Below are positions 28,697 through 36,583 of a stretch of 36,583 nucleotides of DNA, piece after piece; within the stretch, counting starts at the first letter, position 1, and each line of letters begins with the position of its first letter. The position numbers and the translations under genes are program-made. The notes beneath the pieces are model-generated. The model saw only the letters and a program-made list of their open reading frames with translations. It was not told where the DNA came from and did no database searches. Source of the DNA: Paracoccaceae bacterium (lineage in GTDB: Bacteria; Pseudomonadota; Alphaproteobacteria; Rhodobacterales; Rhodobacteraceae); the NCBI GenBank assembly GCA_024227755.1, contig JAAEUB010000142.1, forward strand, positions 1-36,583, given 5' to 3'.

Positions 28697-29665
28697 ATGA
28701 GCGAGATAAACGACATTCCCGAAAAGGCACTGATCTGGCACCGTGACGGGCGCGGTGCGGTTTTGGCCACTGTAGTACAGACCTGGGGATCAGCTCCGCG
28801 CCCGGTCGGCAGCCAATTGGCGATCAGTGGCAAAGGCGAGATTGCCGGCTCGGTCTCGGGCGGTTGTGTCGAGGGCGCGGTGGTTGTCGAAGCGCAGGAA
28901 GCGCTGGGCGACGGGCGTTCGCGGGTTCTGGAATTTGGCGTTTCCGACGACGAGGCCTTTGCCGTCGGGCTGGCATGTGGAGGCAAAATCAGGGTGCTGG
29001 TTGAGCCGGTTGGGGCCGGATTGAGCGAGGAGATACTGACGCAGCTGGTCGAGGCACGAACAAAACGTATTCCGGTGGCCTATGTGGTTGATACGGGAAA
29101 CTGGACGCGGGCAATTGTGGATACGGGATCATATCCCGAGCGTTTTCGCGCCGACAAGTCCGGCTTTGAAGCTGACGAGTTCACGTTTGTCGCCATTCAC
29201 AACCCACCCCTGCGGATGATCGTGGTGGGGGCGGTCCATATCGCACAGGCCCTGATACCGATGGCACAACTGGCGGGGTATGATGTGACATTGATTGACC
29301 CGCGCGCGGCTTTCGCAACGCCCGAGCGATTTAAGGGGGTTCAGATTGAGGTCGATTACCCCGACGAGGTGCTGGCGGGTTTCGGGCTGGATGCGCGATC
29401 GGCCATGGTCACCCTTTCACACGACCCCAAAATTGATGATCCGGGGATCATCGCGGCCCTGCAATCAGACGTTTTTTATCTGGGCTGTCTTGGCTCAACC
29501 CGCACCCATGCCAAACGGGTGGCGCGACTGGAAACTGCGGGTTTCAAAGCTGATGCGATTGCGCGGATACATGCGCCTGTTGGGCTTGATCTCGGCTCGC
29601 GCACTCCGGCCGAGATTGCCCTTTCGGTGATGGCTGAGATTACCCAAAGCCTCAGGCGCGGCTGA
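28697..29665 (+). CDS. XdhC/CoxI family protein
   Basis: From MSEINDIPEKALIWHRDGRGAVLATVVQTWGSAPRPVGSQLAISGKGEIAGSVSGGCVEGAV ... YLGCLGSTRTHAKRVARL. Confidence 0.92.
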   Translation: MSEINDIPEKALIWHRDGRGAVLATVVQTWGSAPRPVGSQLAISGKGEIAGSVSGGCVEGAVVVEAQEALGDGRSRVLEFGVSDDEAFAVGLACGGKIRVLVEPVGAGLSEEILTQLVEARTKRIPVAYVVDTGNWTRAIVDTGSYPERFRADKSGFEADEFTFVAIHNPPLRMIVVGAVHIAQALIPMAQLAGYDVTLIDPRAAFATPERFKGVQIEVDYPDEVLAGFGLDARSAMVTLSHDPKIDDPGIIAALQSDVFYLGCLGSTRTHAKRVARLETAGFKADAIARIHAPVGLDLGSRTPAEIALSVMAEITQSLRRG

Positions 29666-30642
29666 TGCGGTTTGGCCCGGTACCTTTGCTCGATGCGAAA
29701 GGCGCGGTGCTGGCGCATTCAGTGGCCATAAAGGGCGGTCGGCTGCGCAAAGGAATTGTCCTAACAGCCAAACATTTGGAGACTCTTGCCGAAGCGGGGG
29801 TGCAAAAGGTCACGGTGGCGCGGCTTGAGCCGGGCGATGTGGGCGAAGATGCGGCCGCGACCCGGTTGGCGACAGCCTTGAAGGGCGCGGGGCTTCGCGC
29901 CTCAAAGGCTTCGACCGGGCGGGTAAATCTATACGCTGAGGCTGCTGGTATTTTGCAGGTTGATCGAAGCGCTGTGAATGCGCTTAACCAAGTTGAGCCG
30001 ATGATCACCTTGGCAACCTTGCCACAGTGGCGACGGGTGGAGGCGGGCGGTCTGGTGGCGACGGTCAAGATCATATCCTATGCAGTGCCAGAGGTGGGAT
30101 TGAAGCAGGCATGCAAGGCTGCTTTGGGTGCCGTCCGGCTTCGCCAGCCCGTATTCTCCAAGGTGTCGCTGGTTCAAACAATGGTGGGCGAGGGGGACGG
30201 TGAAAAGGGGCGCCGCGCGCTTGTCACCAGACTTGAGCGTTTGGGCGTAGAGCTTGTGTCCCACGATCTTGTGCCCCACGAGATCGAGGCTTGCAGCCGA
30301 GGGCTGAGCCGGGCTGGAGGCGAGGTTTTATTTGTCCTGACTGGGTCTGCGACCTCTGACATTCACGACATCGCACCCGAAGCTTTGCGCGCGGCAGGGG
30401 GCAAGGTCACCCATTTTGGTATGCCGGTAGATCCCGGTAACCTGTTGTTTATTGGTGAGTTAAACGGCAAACCAGTGATCGGCCTGCCGGGTTGCGCGCG
30501 ATCGCCTGCGTTAAACGGGGCCGATTGGGTGATGGAACGTATTTTGTGTGGTGTTCCGATTGGTGGCGAGGATATTGCCGCGATGGGCGTGGGTGGATTG
30601 CTGAAAGAAATGCCGTCGCGTCCTTACCCCCGCGAGGGATAG
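29665..30642 (+). CDS. Molybdopterin-binding protein (MoCF_biosynth-like)
   Basis: 325 aa; overlaps the xdhC stop as TGATG; GGEVLFVLTGSATSDIHDIAPEALRAAGGKVTHFGMPVDPGNLLFIGELNGKPVIGLPGCARSP. Confidence 0.85.
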   Translation: MRFGPVPLLDAKGAVLAHSVAIKGGRLRKGIVLTAKHLETLAEAGVQKVTVARLEPGDVGEDAAATRLATALKGAGLRASKASTGRVNLYAEAAGILQVDRSAVNALNQVEPMITLATLPQWRRVEAGGLVATVKIISYAVPEVGLKQACKAALGAVRLRQPVFSKVSLVQTMVGEGDGEKGRRALVTRLERLGVELVSHDLVPHEIEACSRGLSRAGGEVLFVLTGSATSDIHDIAPEALRAAGGKVTHFGMPVDPGNLLFIGELNGKPVIGLPGCARSPALNGADWVMERILCGVPIGGEDIAAMGVGGLLKEMPSRPYPREG

Positions 30643-30650
30643 CGTGAGGT

Positions 30651-30681
30651 AGCGCTATCAAAATGAGTGGCTTCGCCACGC
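30651..30681 (+). repeat. Copy 2 of the 31-nt dispersed hairpin repeat
   Basis: AGCGCTATCAAAATGAGTGGCTTCGCCACGC, 29/31 identical to 6453-6483; hairpin GTGGC-TTC-GCCAC. Confidence 0.75.
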
Positions 30682-30820
30682 TGGTTTCTGATTGGTGCCA
30701 AACCCGAATCTTGCATTTTTACTGCGACATTCTGGCAGGATTTCTATTCCCTTAAGGCCAAAGTCGTGTTTAACTTGATGAAAACAAGAAAAGACAAAAG
30801 AAAAGACATGGGAGAAAAAT

Positions 30821-31303
30821 ATGACACAGGTCTCAATGACCGTGAACGGCAAGGCTGTTTCGGTCGAAGCTGAAGGAAACACCCTTTTATCGACATTTCT
30901 GCGTGAGGGGCTGGGGATGACCGGCACTCATGTTGGCTGTGACACCAGCCAGTGTGGCGTTTGCGTGGTGCATGTGAACGGCCGCCCGGTGAAAAGCTGC
31001 AATATGTTTGCTGCCGAGGCCGAGGGCGCTGAAGTTGCCACGATCGAGGGGATGGCGAACGAAGATGGCTCTCTAGGTGTCATTCAGCAGGCGTTTCAGG
31101 ACAATCACGGGCTGCAATGCGGGTTTTGCACACCAGGCATGGTGATGTCGGCGGCCGCGCTTTTAGCCGAAAACCCAAAACCCAGCGAGGCCGAGATCCG
31201 CGCCTATCTCAGCGGTAACCTGTGTCGCTGTACGGGGTATCACAATATTATCAAATCAATTCTGGCAGCGTCCGGACAAGAGATGAAGGTGGCAGCAGAA
31301 TGA
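30821..31303 (+). CDS. coxS: CO-dehydrogenase-like [2Fe-2S] small subunit (CoxS-like)
   Basis: 160 aa; [24 protein letters not shown] and [17 protein letters not shown] ... [12 protein letters not shown], the two [2Fe-2S] motifs. Confidence 0.93.
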   Translation: MTQVSMTVNGKAVSVEAEGNTLLSTFLREGLGMTGTHVGCDTSQCGVCVVHVNGRPVKSCNMFAAEAEGAEVATIEGMANEDGSLGVIQQAFQDNHGLQCGFCTPGMVMSAAALLAENPKPSEAEIRAYLSGNLCRCTGYHNIIKSILAASGQEMKVAAE

Positions 31304-31665
31304 AGCATTTTCCTATACTCCACGTCGCAGCATTGTCGCTTTTGTTACCGTTCACCGCATCGCAGGGTCTGGCCGAGGGTTGGTCGGTATATGACCTTGG
31401 CGAAATGGCTGATCGCGAAACCTGTAAGAGCAAGGCGCGCAATGTCATCAACTCCTATATCTTCAAATACGGCGGGGGCAATACGTCCGAGGCCAGCTGG
31501 TCAGTGTACGGCTATGACCTGGAGCCGGGAGATCAGGATGCGGTCATTATGTGTCCGTGGGTTCCCGGCGGCGGGGTCATGGCCATTTTGAATGTGCACG
31601 GGGAAACCAGTGATGAACAACGTATCTTTACTGCCGATACGATTGATCTGTTCTGGAACAAATAA
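31300..31665 (+). CDS. Small secreted protein of unknown function embedded between coxS and coxL
   Basis: ATG at 31300 overlaps the cox[57 protein letters not shown]... has a clear signal peptide (SQGLAEG cleavage region). Confidence 0.8.
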   Translation: MKHFPILHVAALSLLLPFTASQGLAEGWSVYDLGEMADRETCKSKARNVINSYIFKYGGGNTSEASWSVYGYDLEPGDQDAVIMCPWVPGGGVMAILNVHGETSDEQRIFTADTIDLFWNK

Positions 31666-31717
31666 TGCGCAACCGGCCTGTCAGGCCATGGATTAGCGCA
31701 AAAAGGGAGGATTACAC

Positions 31718-34093
31718 ATGCCAGCAGACGGCACAGCAAACGGCGGCATAGGAGCTGCAACCAAGCGGCGCGAGGATGTCCGGTTTTTAACCGGCAAGGG
31801 AAATTATACCGACGACATCAATATGCGCGGACAGGCCTATGTGGTTTTCGTGCGTTCTCAGGTCGCCCACGGCGTCTTGAACGGCGTTGATACCGCAGAC
31901 GCGTCCGCAATGCCCGGTGTAATCCGGGTATTCACCGGCGCAGATTTCGCCGAGGTGGGCGGGGTGCCCTGTGGCTGGTGTGTTACCGACAAGCATGGTG
32001 AACCGATGCAGGAACCCAAGCACCCGGTGCTGGCCGAGGGCAAGGTGCGCTATGTCGGCGATGCCATTGCTGCTGTGGTTGCCGAAACCGAAAGCCAGGC
32101 ACGCGATGCGGCCGAGGCGGTCGCTGTTGACATCGAAGAATTGCCCGCCGTGGTTGATATGAAGGCAGCTTTGGTTGAAGGCAGCACCAAGGTGCACGAC
32201 GATTTAGGCTCAAACCTTTGTTATGACTGGGGTTTTGTTGAAGAGAACAAGGATGCGGTTGAGCAGGCGATGTTCAGTGCGGCCCATGTGACGACGCTGG
32301 AGCTGGTCAATAACCGGCTGATTGCCAATGCGCTGGAGCCTCGGGTTGCGATTGGTGACTATAATTCTGCGGCTGGTGATTCGACGCTTTATACAACCAG
32401 CCAGAACCCGCATGTGATCCGCCTGTTGATGGGCGCGTTTGTGCTGGGCATTCCCGAACATAAGCTGCGCGTCGTTGCCCCGGATGTGGGCGGTGGATTT
32501 GGCTCGAAGATCTTCCACTATGCGGAAGAGGCTTTTTGCACCTTTGCCGCGAAGGCGTTGAATATGCCGGTGAAATGGACCGCGCAACGTTCAGAAAGCT
32601 TTATCACTGATGCGCATGGGCGTGACCATGTGACCAAGATTGAACTGGCCTTGGACGAGGATAACAATTTCACCGCCGTGCGCACCGAAACTTACGCCAA
32701 TATGGGGGCCTACCTTTCGACCTTCGCGCCAAGTGTGCCGACATGGCTGCACGGCACATTGATGGCCGGGAACTATAAGACCCCGGTGATTTATGTGAAC
32801 GTCAAGGCGGTCTTCACCAACACGGTGCCGGTCGATGCTTACCGCGGTGCCGGGCGACCCGAGGCCAGTTTCCAGTTGGAACGTGTCATCGACAAGGCAG
32901 CGCGCGAACTGGGCGTTGATCCCATTGCGCTTAGGCGCCACAACTTCATTACCGAGTTTCCTTATGCGACCCCGGTGGCGGTGGAATATGACACCGGTGA
33001 CTATAACGCCACCATGGATAAGCTTGAGGAGATCGGTGATCTTTCGGGCTTTGAGGCGCGCCGCGCCGCCAGTGCCGAAAAGGGGCTTTTGCGCGGGCTT
33101 GGGGTCAATTGCTACATTGAAGCCTGCGGTATTGCGCCTTCTAGCCTTGTTGGCCAATTGGGCGCGCGCGCCGGACTTTATGAAAGCGCGACCGTAAGGG
33201 TCAACGCCACCGGCGGTCTGGTGGTAATGACCGGCAGCCATAGTCACGGGCAAGGTCACGAAACCGCCTTTCCACAAGTGGTGGCCGATATGATCGGGAT
33301 TGATGCAAGCATGGTCGAGATCGTGCACGGCGATACTGCCAATACACCGATGGGCATGGGGACTTACGGGTCCCGGTCCCTGGCGGTAGGCGGAAGTGCG
33401 ATGGTCAAAGCGACCGAGAAGATCATTGCCAAGGCCAAAAAAATAGCGGCCCACCTGATGGAGGCCGCCGATAGTGATATTGAGCTCAAGGATGGTCAGT
33501 TCAGTGTTGCCGGCACCGACAAATCTGTGGCCTGGGGCGATGTTACCCTGGCTGCTTATGTGCCGCATAATTACCCGCTGGAAGAGATAGAGCCGGGGCT
33601 GGAGGAAACCGCGTTTTACGACCCGGCCAATTTCACCTATCCCGCCGGTGCCTATGCCTGCGAGGTCGAAGTTGATCCCGAGACCGGTAAGGTCAGTATC
33701 GCCAGCTTTGCGGCGGCAGATGACTTTGGCAATATTGTCAATCCGATGATCGTTGACGGTCAGGTGCATGGCGGCATAGGTCAGGGTATCGGTCAGGCGC
33801 TGCTGGAACACGCGGTTTATGACGAGGATGGCCAGTTGCTAAGCGGCTCTTTCATGGATTATGCCATGCCGCGTGCTGATGATGTGCCGTTTTATACCGT
33901 TGATCATTCCTGTCAGACACCGTGTACGCATAACCCCCTGGGGGTGAAAGGCTGCGGCGAAGCAGGTGCAATTGGCAGCCCGCCGGCGGTGGTCAATGCC
34001 GTTGTCGACGCGCTGCAAAGGGCAGGCCACGACATCACCCATATCGACATGCCACTTTCGCCATCGCGCGTTTGGTCAGCAATTAATTCCTGA
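31718..34093 (+). CDS. coxL: CO-dehydrogenase-like molybdopterin large subunit, form II type (CoxL-like)
   Basis: 791 aa; active-site-loop motif [18 protein letters not shown] (form II AYRGAGR, not form I AYXCSFR); [30 protein letters not shown]. Confidence 0.93.
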   Translation: MPADGTANGGIGAATKRREDVRFLTGKGNYTDDINMRGQAYVVFVRSQVAHGVLNGVDTADASAMPGVIRVFTGADFAEVGGVPCGWCVTDKHGEPMQEPKHPVLAEGKVRYVGDAIAAVVAETESQARDAAEAVAVDIEELPAVVDMKAALVEGSTKVHDDLGSNLCYDWGFVEENKDAVEQAMFSAAHVTTLELVNNRLIANALEPRVAIGDYNSAAGDSTLYTTSQNPHVIRLLMGAFVLGIPEHKLRVVAPDVGGGFGSKIFHYAEEAFCTFAAKALNMPVKWTAQRSESFITDAHGRDHVTKIELALDEDNNFTAVRTETYANMGAYLSTFAPSVPTWLHGTLMAGNYKTPVIYVNVKAVFTNTVPVDAYRGAGRPEASFQLERVIDKAARELGVDPIALRRHNFITEFPYATPVAVEYDTGDYNATMDKLEEIGDLSGFEARRAASAEKGLLRGLGVNCYIEACGIAPSSLVGQLGARAGLYESATVRVNATGGLVVMTGSHSHGQGHETAFPQVVADMIGIDASMVEIVHGDTANTPMGMGTYGSRSLAVGGSAMVKATEKIIAKAKKIAAHLMEAADSDIELKDGQFSVAGTDKSVAWGDVTLAAYVPHNYPLEEIEPGLEETAFYDPANFTYPAGAYACEVEVDPETGKVSIASFAAADDFGNIVNPMIVDGQVHGGIGQGIGQALLEHAVYDEDGQLLSGSFMDYAMPRADDVPFYTVDHSCQTPCTHNPLGVKGCGEAGAIGSPPAVVNAVVDALQRAGHDITHIDMPLSPSRVWSAINS

Positions 34094-34105
34094 GGAGGAC
34101 GAGAC

Positions 34106-34891
34106 ATGTATGCATTCGACATAAAACGGCCTTCCAAGCTGAAAAAAGCCAGGAAGATATTGAAGAAAAATGAAGGCGCGCAGGTTTTGGGCGGTGGTCA
34201 AACCCTGATCCCAACCCTGAAACAACGTCTTGCTGCACCTTCGGCGCTGGTCTCATTGGCCCGGATTGACGAGCTGAAAGGCATCAGGCAAAAAGGTGAC
34301 GAGTTGATCATCGGTGCCGCTTCAACACACGAGGAAGTGGCGGCAGATGGCACCATCGCGGCGCTTTCTTCGCTTGCCGGTGGCATTGGAGATCCGGCCG
34401 TGCGCGCTCGTGGAACCATTGGCGGCTCGCTTGCCAATAATGATCCGTCGGCCTGTTATCCGGCAGCGGCTTTGGGGCTTTGTGCCACCATTGTCACCAA
34501 CAAGCGCAAGATCTCGGCAGATGAGTTTTTCACGGGGCTGTTCGAGACAGCTTTGCGCGACGGTGAAATCATCAAAGCCGTAAACTTCCCGATACCAGAA
34601 GCTGCGGCCTACGAAAAGTTTGACCAGCCCGCCAGCCGCTTTGCGCTGGTAGGTGTCTTTGTCTCGCAATGCAAAGGCGATGTACGGGTAGCGGTAACCG
34701 GAGCTTCGGAAGACGGAGTATTTCGCTGGGCTGACGCCGAAGCGGCGCTGGCCGAAAACTTCAACCCAGCCGCACTTGAAGGGCTTTCTGTCGATCCCGC
34801 AGGGATGATCGCCGACATACATGGCAGCCCGGAATACCGGGCGCATCTGATTGGCGTGATGGCCAAAAGGGCAGTGGCCGCAGCGGGCTGA
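34106..34891 (+). CDS. coxM: CO-dehydrogenase-like FAD-binding medium subunit (CoxM-like)
   Basis: 261 aa; [33 protein letters not shown] and [26 protein letters not shown] (FAD-binding motifs). Confidence 0.93.
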   Translation: MYAFDIKRPSKLKKARKILKKNEGAQVLGGGQTLIPTLKQRLAAPSALVSLARIDELKGIRQKGDELIIGAASTHEEVAADGTIAALSSLAGGIGDPAVRARGTIGGSLANNDPSACYPAAALGLCATIVTNKRKISADEFFTGLFETALRDGEIIKAVNFPIPEAAAYEKFDQPASRFALVGVFVSQCKGDVRVAVTGASEDGVFRWADAEAALAENFNPAALEGLSVDPAGMIADIHGSPEYRAHLIGVMAKRAVAAAG

Positions 34892-34894
34892 AGC

Positions 34895-35305
34895 TTGGCT
34901 GTGATCGCTGATATCTGGGGCAGCTTTCGTCGGTTGCCCCTTTGGGTGCAGGTCTGGGTGGCGTTGATACTGGTGCCGGTGAATTTGGCGTCGCTTGCAT
35001 TTGTGGGGCTTGCAGACGGGCGATGGGTCGCGTTGTTTGCGGTTGGTGGGATGCTACCAAATGTTGCCATCATGATCCGAGAGCGTGGGTTATCAAAAGC
35101 CATGGCGCTGCCTCATCTGGTGATTTGGATTCCATTGGTCGGAGTGGTCGCGTGGATCTTGCTGATGTATCGGTTATTTGGATCGGAGCCTTCCACCAAT
35201 TTCATGACATTTCTCATGTTGCTCTTGGTAACCGATTTGATCTCACTTGGCTTTGATGTTCCGGACGCTTGGAAATGGTGGAAAGGGTCGCGCGATATCG
35301 CCTGA
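34895..35305 (+). CDS. Small polytopic membrane protein, downstream of coxM
   Basis: 136 aa; multiple hydrophobic segments; TTG start 3 nt after the coxM stop implies cotranscription. Confidence 0.65.
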   Translation: MAVIADIWGSFRRLPLWVQVWVALILVPVNLASLAFVGLADGRWVALFAVGGMLPNVAIMIRERGLSKAMALPHLVIWIPLVGVVAWILLMYRLFGSEPSTNFMTFLMLLLVTDLISLGFDVPDAWKWWKGSRDIA

Positions 35306-35320
35306 GCGCTTGTCCAAAAC

Positions 35321-35348
35321 AAAAGCCCCCGCGAAATGCAGGGGCTTT
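35321..35348. terminator. Terminator-like hairpin after the cox-like operon
   Basis: AAAAGCCCC ... GGGGCTTT inverted repeat. Confidence 0.65.
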
Positions 35349-35377
35349 CAGTTTCACTGATCGCTTTAGGCCGGGGC

Positions 35378-35503
35378 CAAGGATTTTCGAAAATCCTTGC
35401 GTAAGCGCTTTCGAAAGCGCCTCCTCCCCCCTTTGACCTATTTCGCTCTCGGCGAAAATGGGATTTTCACCTGTCGCAATAGATTTTCAAATGAAAATCT
35501 ATT
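35378..35503. repeat. Cluster of palindromes (TTCGAA-type), copy C region
   Basis: Perfect CAAGGATTTTCGAAAATCCTTG (35378-35399), perfect GCGCTTTCGAAAGCGC (35405-35420), TTTCGCtctcgGCGAAA, and AATAGATTTTCA-AA-TGAAAATCTATT (35478-35503). Confidence 0.85.
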
Positions 35504-36044
35504 TTGGAAGTGGCCCGATCATCATGATCATCTGGCGGCCTTCCATCTTGGGCATGCTTTCGACCTTGCCGATCTCTTTGGTGTCTTCCGCCACCCGTTC
35601 CAGCAATTCGCGGCCCAGATTCTGGTGCGCCATTTCGCGGCCACGAAAGCGCAAGGTTACCTTGACCTTGTCGCCATTGCCCAAAAACTTGACCACGTTG
35701 CGCATTTTGACGTCATAATCATGTACATCGGTATTGGGGCGGAATTTGACTTCCTTAACCTCGATGATCTTTTGCTTTTTGCGCGCCTCGCTCTCACGTT
35801 TCTGCTGTTCATATTTGAACTTGCCGAAATCCATGATCTTACAAACGGGCGGATTGGCATTGGGCGAGATCTCGACCAGGTCAAGCCCGGCCTCGTCGGC
35901 CAGTTCCATGCCGCGCGCAGGGCTGACAACGCCAACATTGTCTCCATCTGCTCCAATAAGCCGAATTTCGGGGGACGTGATGCGTCCATTGACGCGTGGC
36001 CCCGTATCGCGTTGCGGCGGGGCGTTGTGTGGTCTGCGGGCTAT
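35499..36044 (-). CDS. infC: Translation initiation factor IF-3, apparent non-canonical ATA start
   Basis: ORF track start (35909) is internal; in-frame upstream sequence reads [89 protein letters not shown] ribosome-binding site upstream of the ATA at 36044-36042. Confidence 0.9.
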   Translation of the reverse strand: MARRPHNAPPQRDTGPRVNGRITSPEIRLIGADGDNVGVVSPARGMELADEAGLDLVEISPNANPPVCKIMDFGKFKYEQQKRESEARKKQKIIEVKEVKFRPNTDVHDYDVKMRNVVKFLGNGDKVKVTLRFRGREMAHQNLGRELLERVAEDTKEIGKVESMPKMEGRQMIMMIGPLPK

Positions 36045-36238
36045 AACAAAGTTCCTTATTCAGTTTGCATGCACATTGGAGCGGAAGTTAAAGGCAGGTT
36101 TGCGCGCTTTCAAGCCAATAGTTGCGTTTTTGGGCCAGGAATGGTCAAAGTCCCCTTGCAAACCGACCGGCCATAGCGCATGGCCAGAATTATCGATGCG
36201 GGTAGTTCCCCGCGAATTACCAAGGTGAGGATGTCATC

Positions 36239-36583
36239 ATGAAAAAGGGTGTAGCAATTCTTCTGTTGCTGGCTGCAACAGCATTTGCGGGATACACGTG
36301 GTATTCCAACAATCAGGCGATGCTGGCGCAAGAGGCGGCAACCGCTGCCGCCGCTGCTGAAGCCGCCGCCGCCGAGGCTGCGGAAGCTGCTGCCGCGGAA
36401 GCCGCCGCTGCTGAAGCCGCCGCCGCTGAGGCCGCAGAAGCTGCTGCCGCAGAAGCCGCCGCTGCCGAAGCCGCCGCCGCCGAGGCTGCAGAAGCTGCTG
36501 CCGTGGAAGCCGCCGCTGCTGAAGCCGCTGCCGCCGAGGCTGCTGAAGCCGCCGCCGCGGAAGCCGCCGCTGCTGAAGCCGCC
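36239..36583 (+). CDS. Partial CDS: N-terminal signal/TM segment followed by an 18-residue Ala/Glu tandem repeat
   Basis: MKKGVAILLLLAATAFAGYTWYSNNQAMLAQEAATAAAAA then (EAAAAEAAEAAAAEAAAA)n; SD-like AAGGTGAGG upstream; open to the window edge; absent from the ORF track. Confidence 0.75.
   Translation, partial: MKKGVAILLLLAATAFAGYTWYSNNQAMLAQEAATAAAAAEAAAAEAAEAAAAEAAAAEAAAAEAAEAAAAEAAAAEAAAAEAAEAAAVEAAAAEAAAAEAAEAAAAEAAAAEAA
36359..36583 (+). repeat. 54-bp coding tandem repeat, four full units plus the start of a fifth
   Basis: Units at 36359, 36413, 36467, 36521 and 36575, in register at exactly 54 bp, with mainly third-position differences. Confidence 0.9.

Noticed and set aside
30667-30873. 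68-aa plus-strand ORF upstream of coxS
   Set aside because: Starts in the intergenic repeat/leader and overlaps coxS in another frame; more likely part of the coxS leader.
32591-33811. 406-aa minus-strand ORF opposite coxL
   Set aside because: His/Arg-rich shadow ORF antisense to highly conserved coxL.
35397-36176. 259-aa plus-strand ORF opposite infC
   Set aside because: Antisense to infC, whose protein motifs are unambiguous; no ribosome-binding site or family evidence.
1-36583. CRISPR arrays, tRNA/rRNA genes, transposases or prophage genes
   Set aside because: Looked for and not seen: no spaced direct-repeat arrays, no recognisable tRNA arms or rRNA stretches, no transposase or integrase motifs among the ORFs. 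The 36359-36583 repeat is coding tandem repeat, not CRISPR.

Overview
This window looks like a Rhodobacterales-type alphaproteobacterial chromosome segment. From left to right it holds: (1) a yajC - fused secDF - Mth938-like - ccmABCDG block; (2) acnA on the minus strand, a DUF1223 protein, an LpxL/HtrB-like acyltransferase, an orphan FliG-like protein, purB, a DUF6314-like protein, bioY, an NTF2-like protein, dnaB, pyrE and pyrC; (3) a compact minus-strand cluster (about 19.3-26.2 kb) with three related family-2-like glycosyltransferases, one fused to a divergent sulfotransferase-like domain, plus an FkbM methyltransferase, a stand-alone sulfotransferase and an alpha/beta-fold protein with an unusual nucleophile-elbow sequence; (4) a form II-type CO-dehydrogenase-like (coxSLM) operon preceded by moxR/coxD-, coxE-, xdhC/coxI- and molybdopterin-binding genes, with a small secreted-protein gene inserted between coxS and coxL; (5) infC, which appears to start at a non-canonical ATA codon; and (6) the start of a divergent gene encoding an exact 18-residue Ala/Glu repeat that runs off the window. 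Non-coding signals include a dispersed family of TTCGAA-centred palindromes, a 31-nt hairpin repeat shared by two distant loci, a roughly 200-bp multi-hairpin element between ccmG and acnA, and three 16-bp direct repeats directly upstream of dnaB. The best candidates for an under-described system are the glycosyltransferase/sulfotransferase/FkbM cluster and the cox-like operon with its embedded secreted protein. All family assignments come from reading the sequence; no searches were run.
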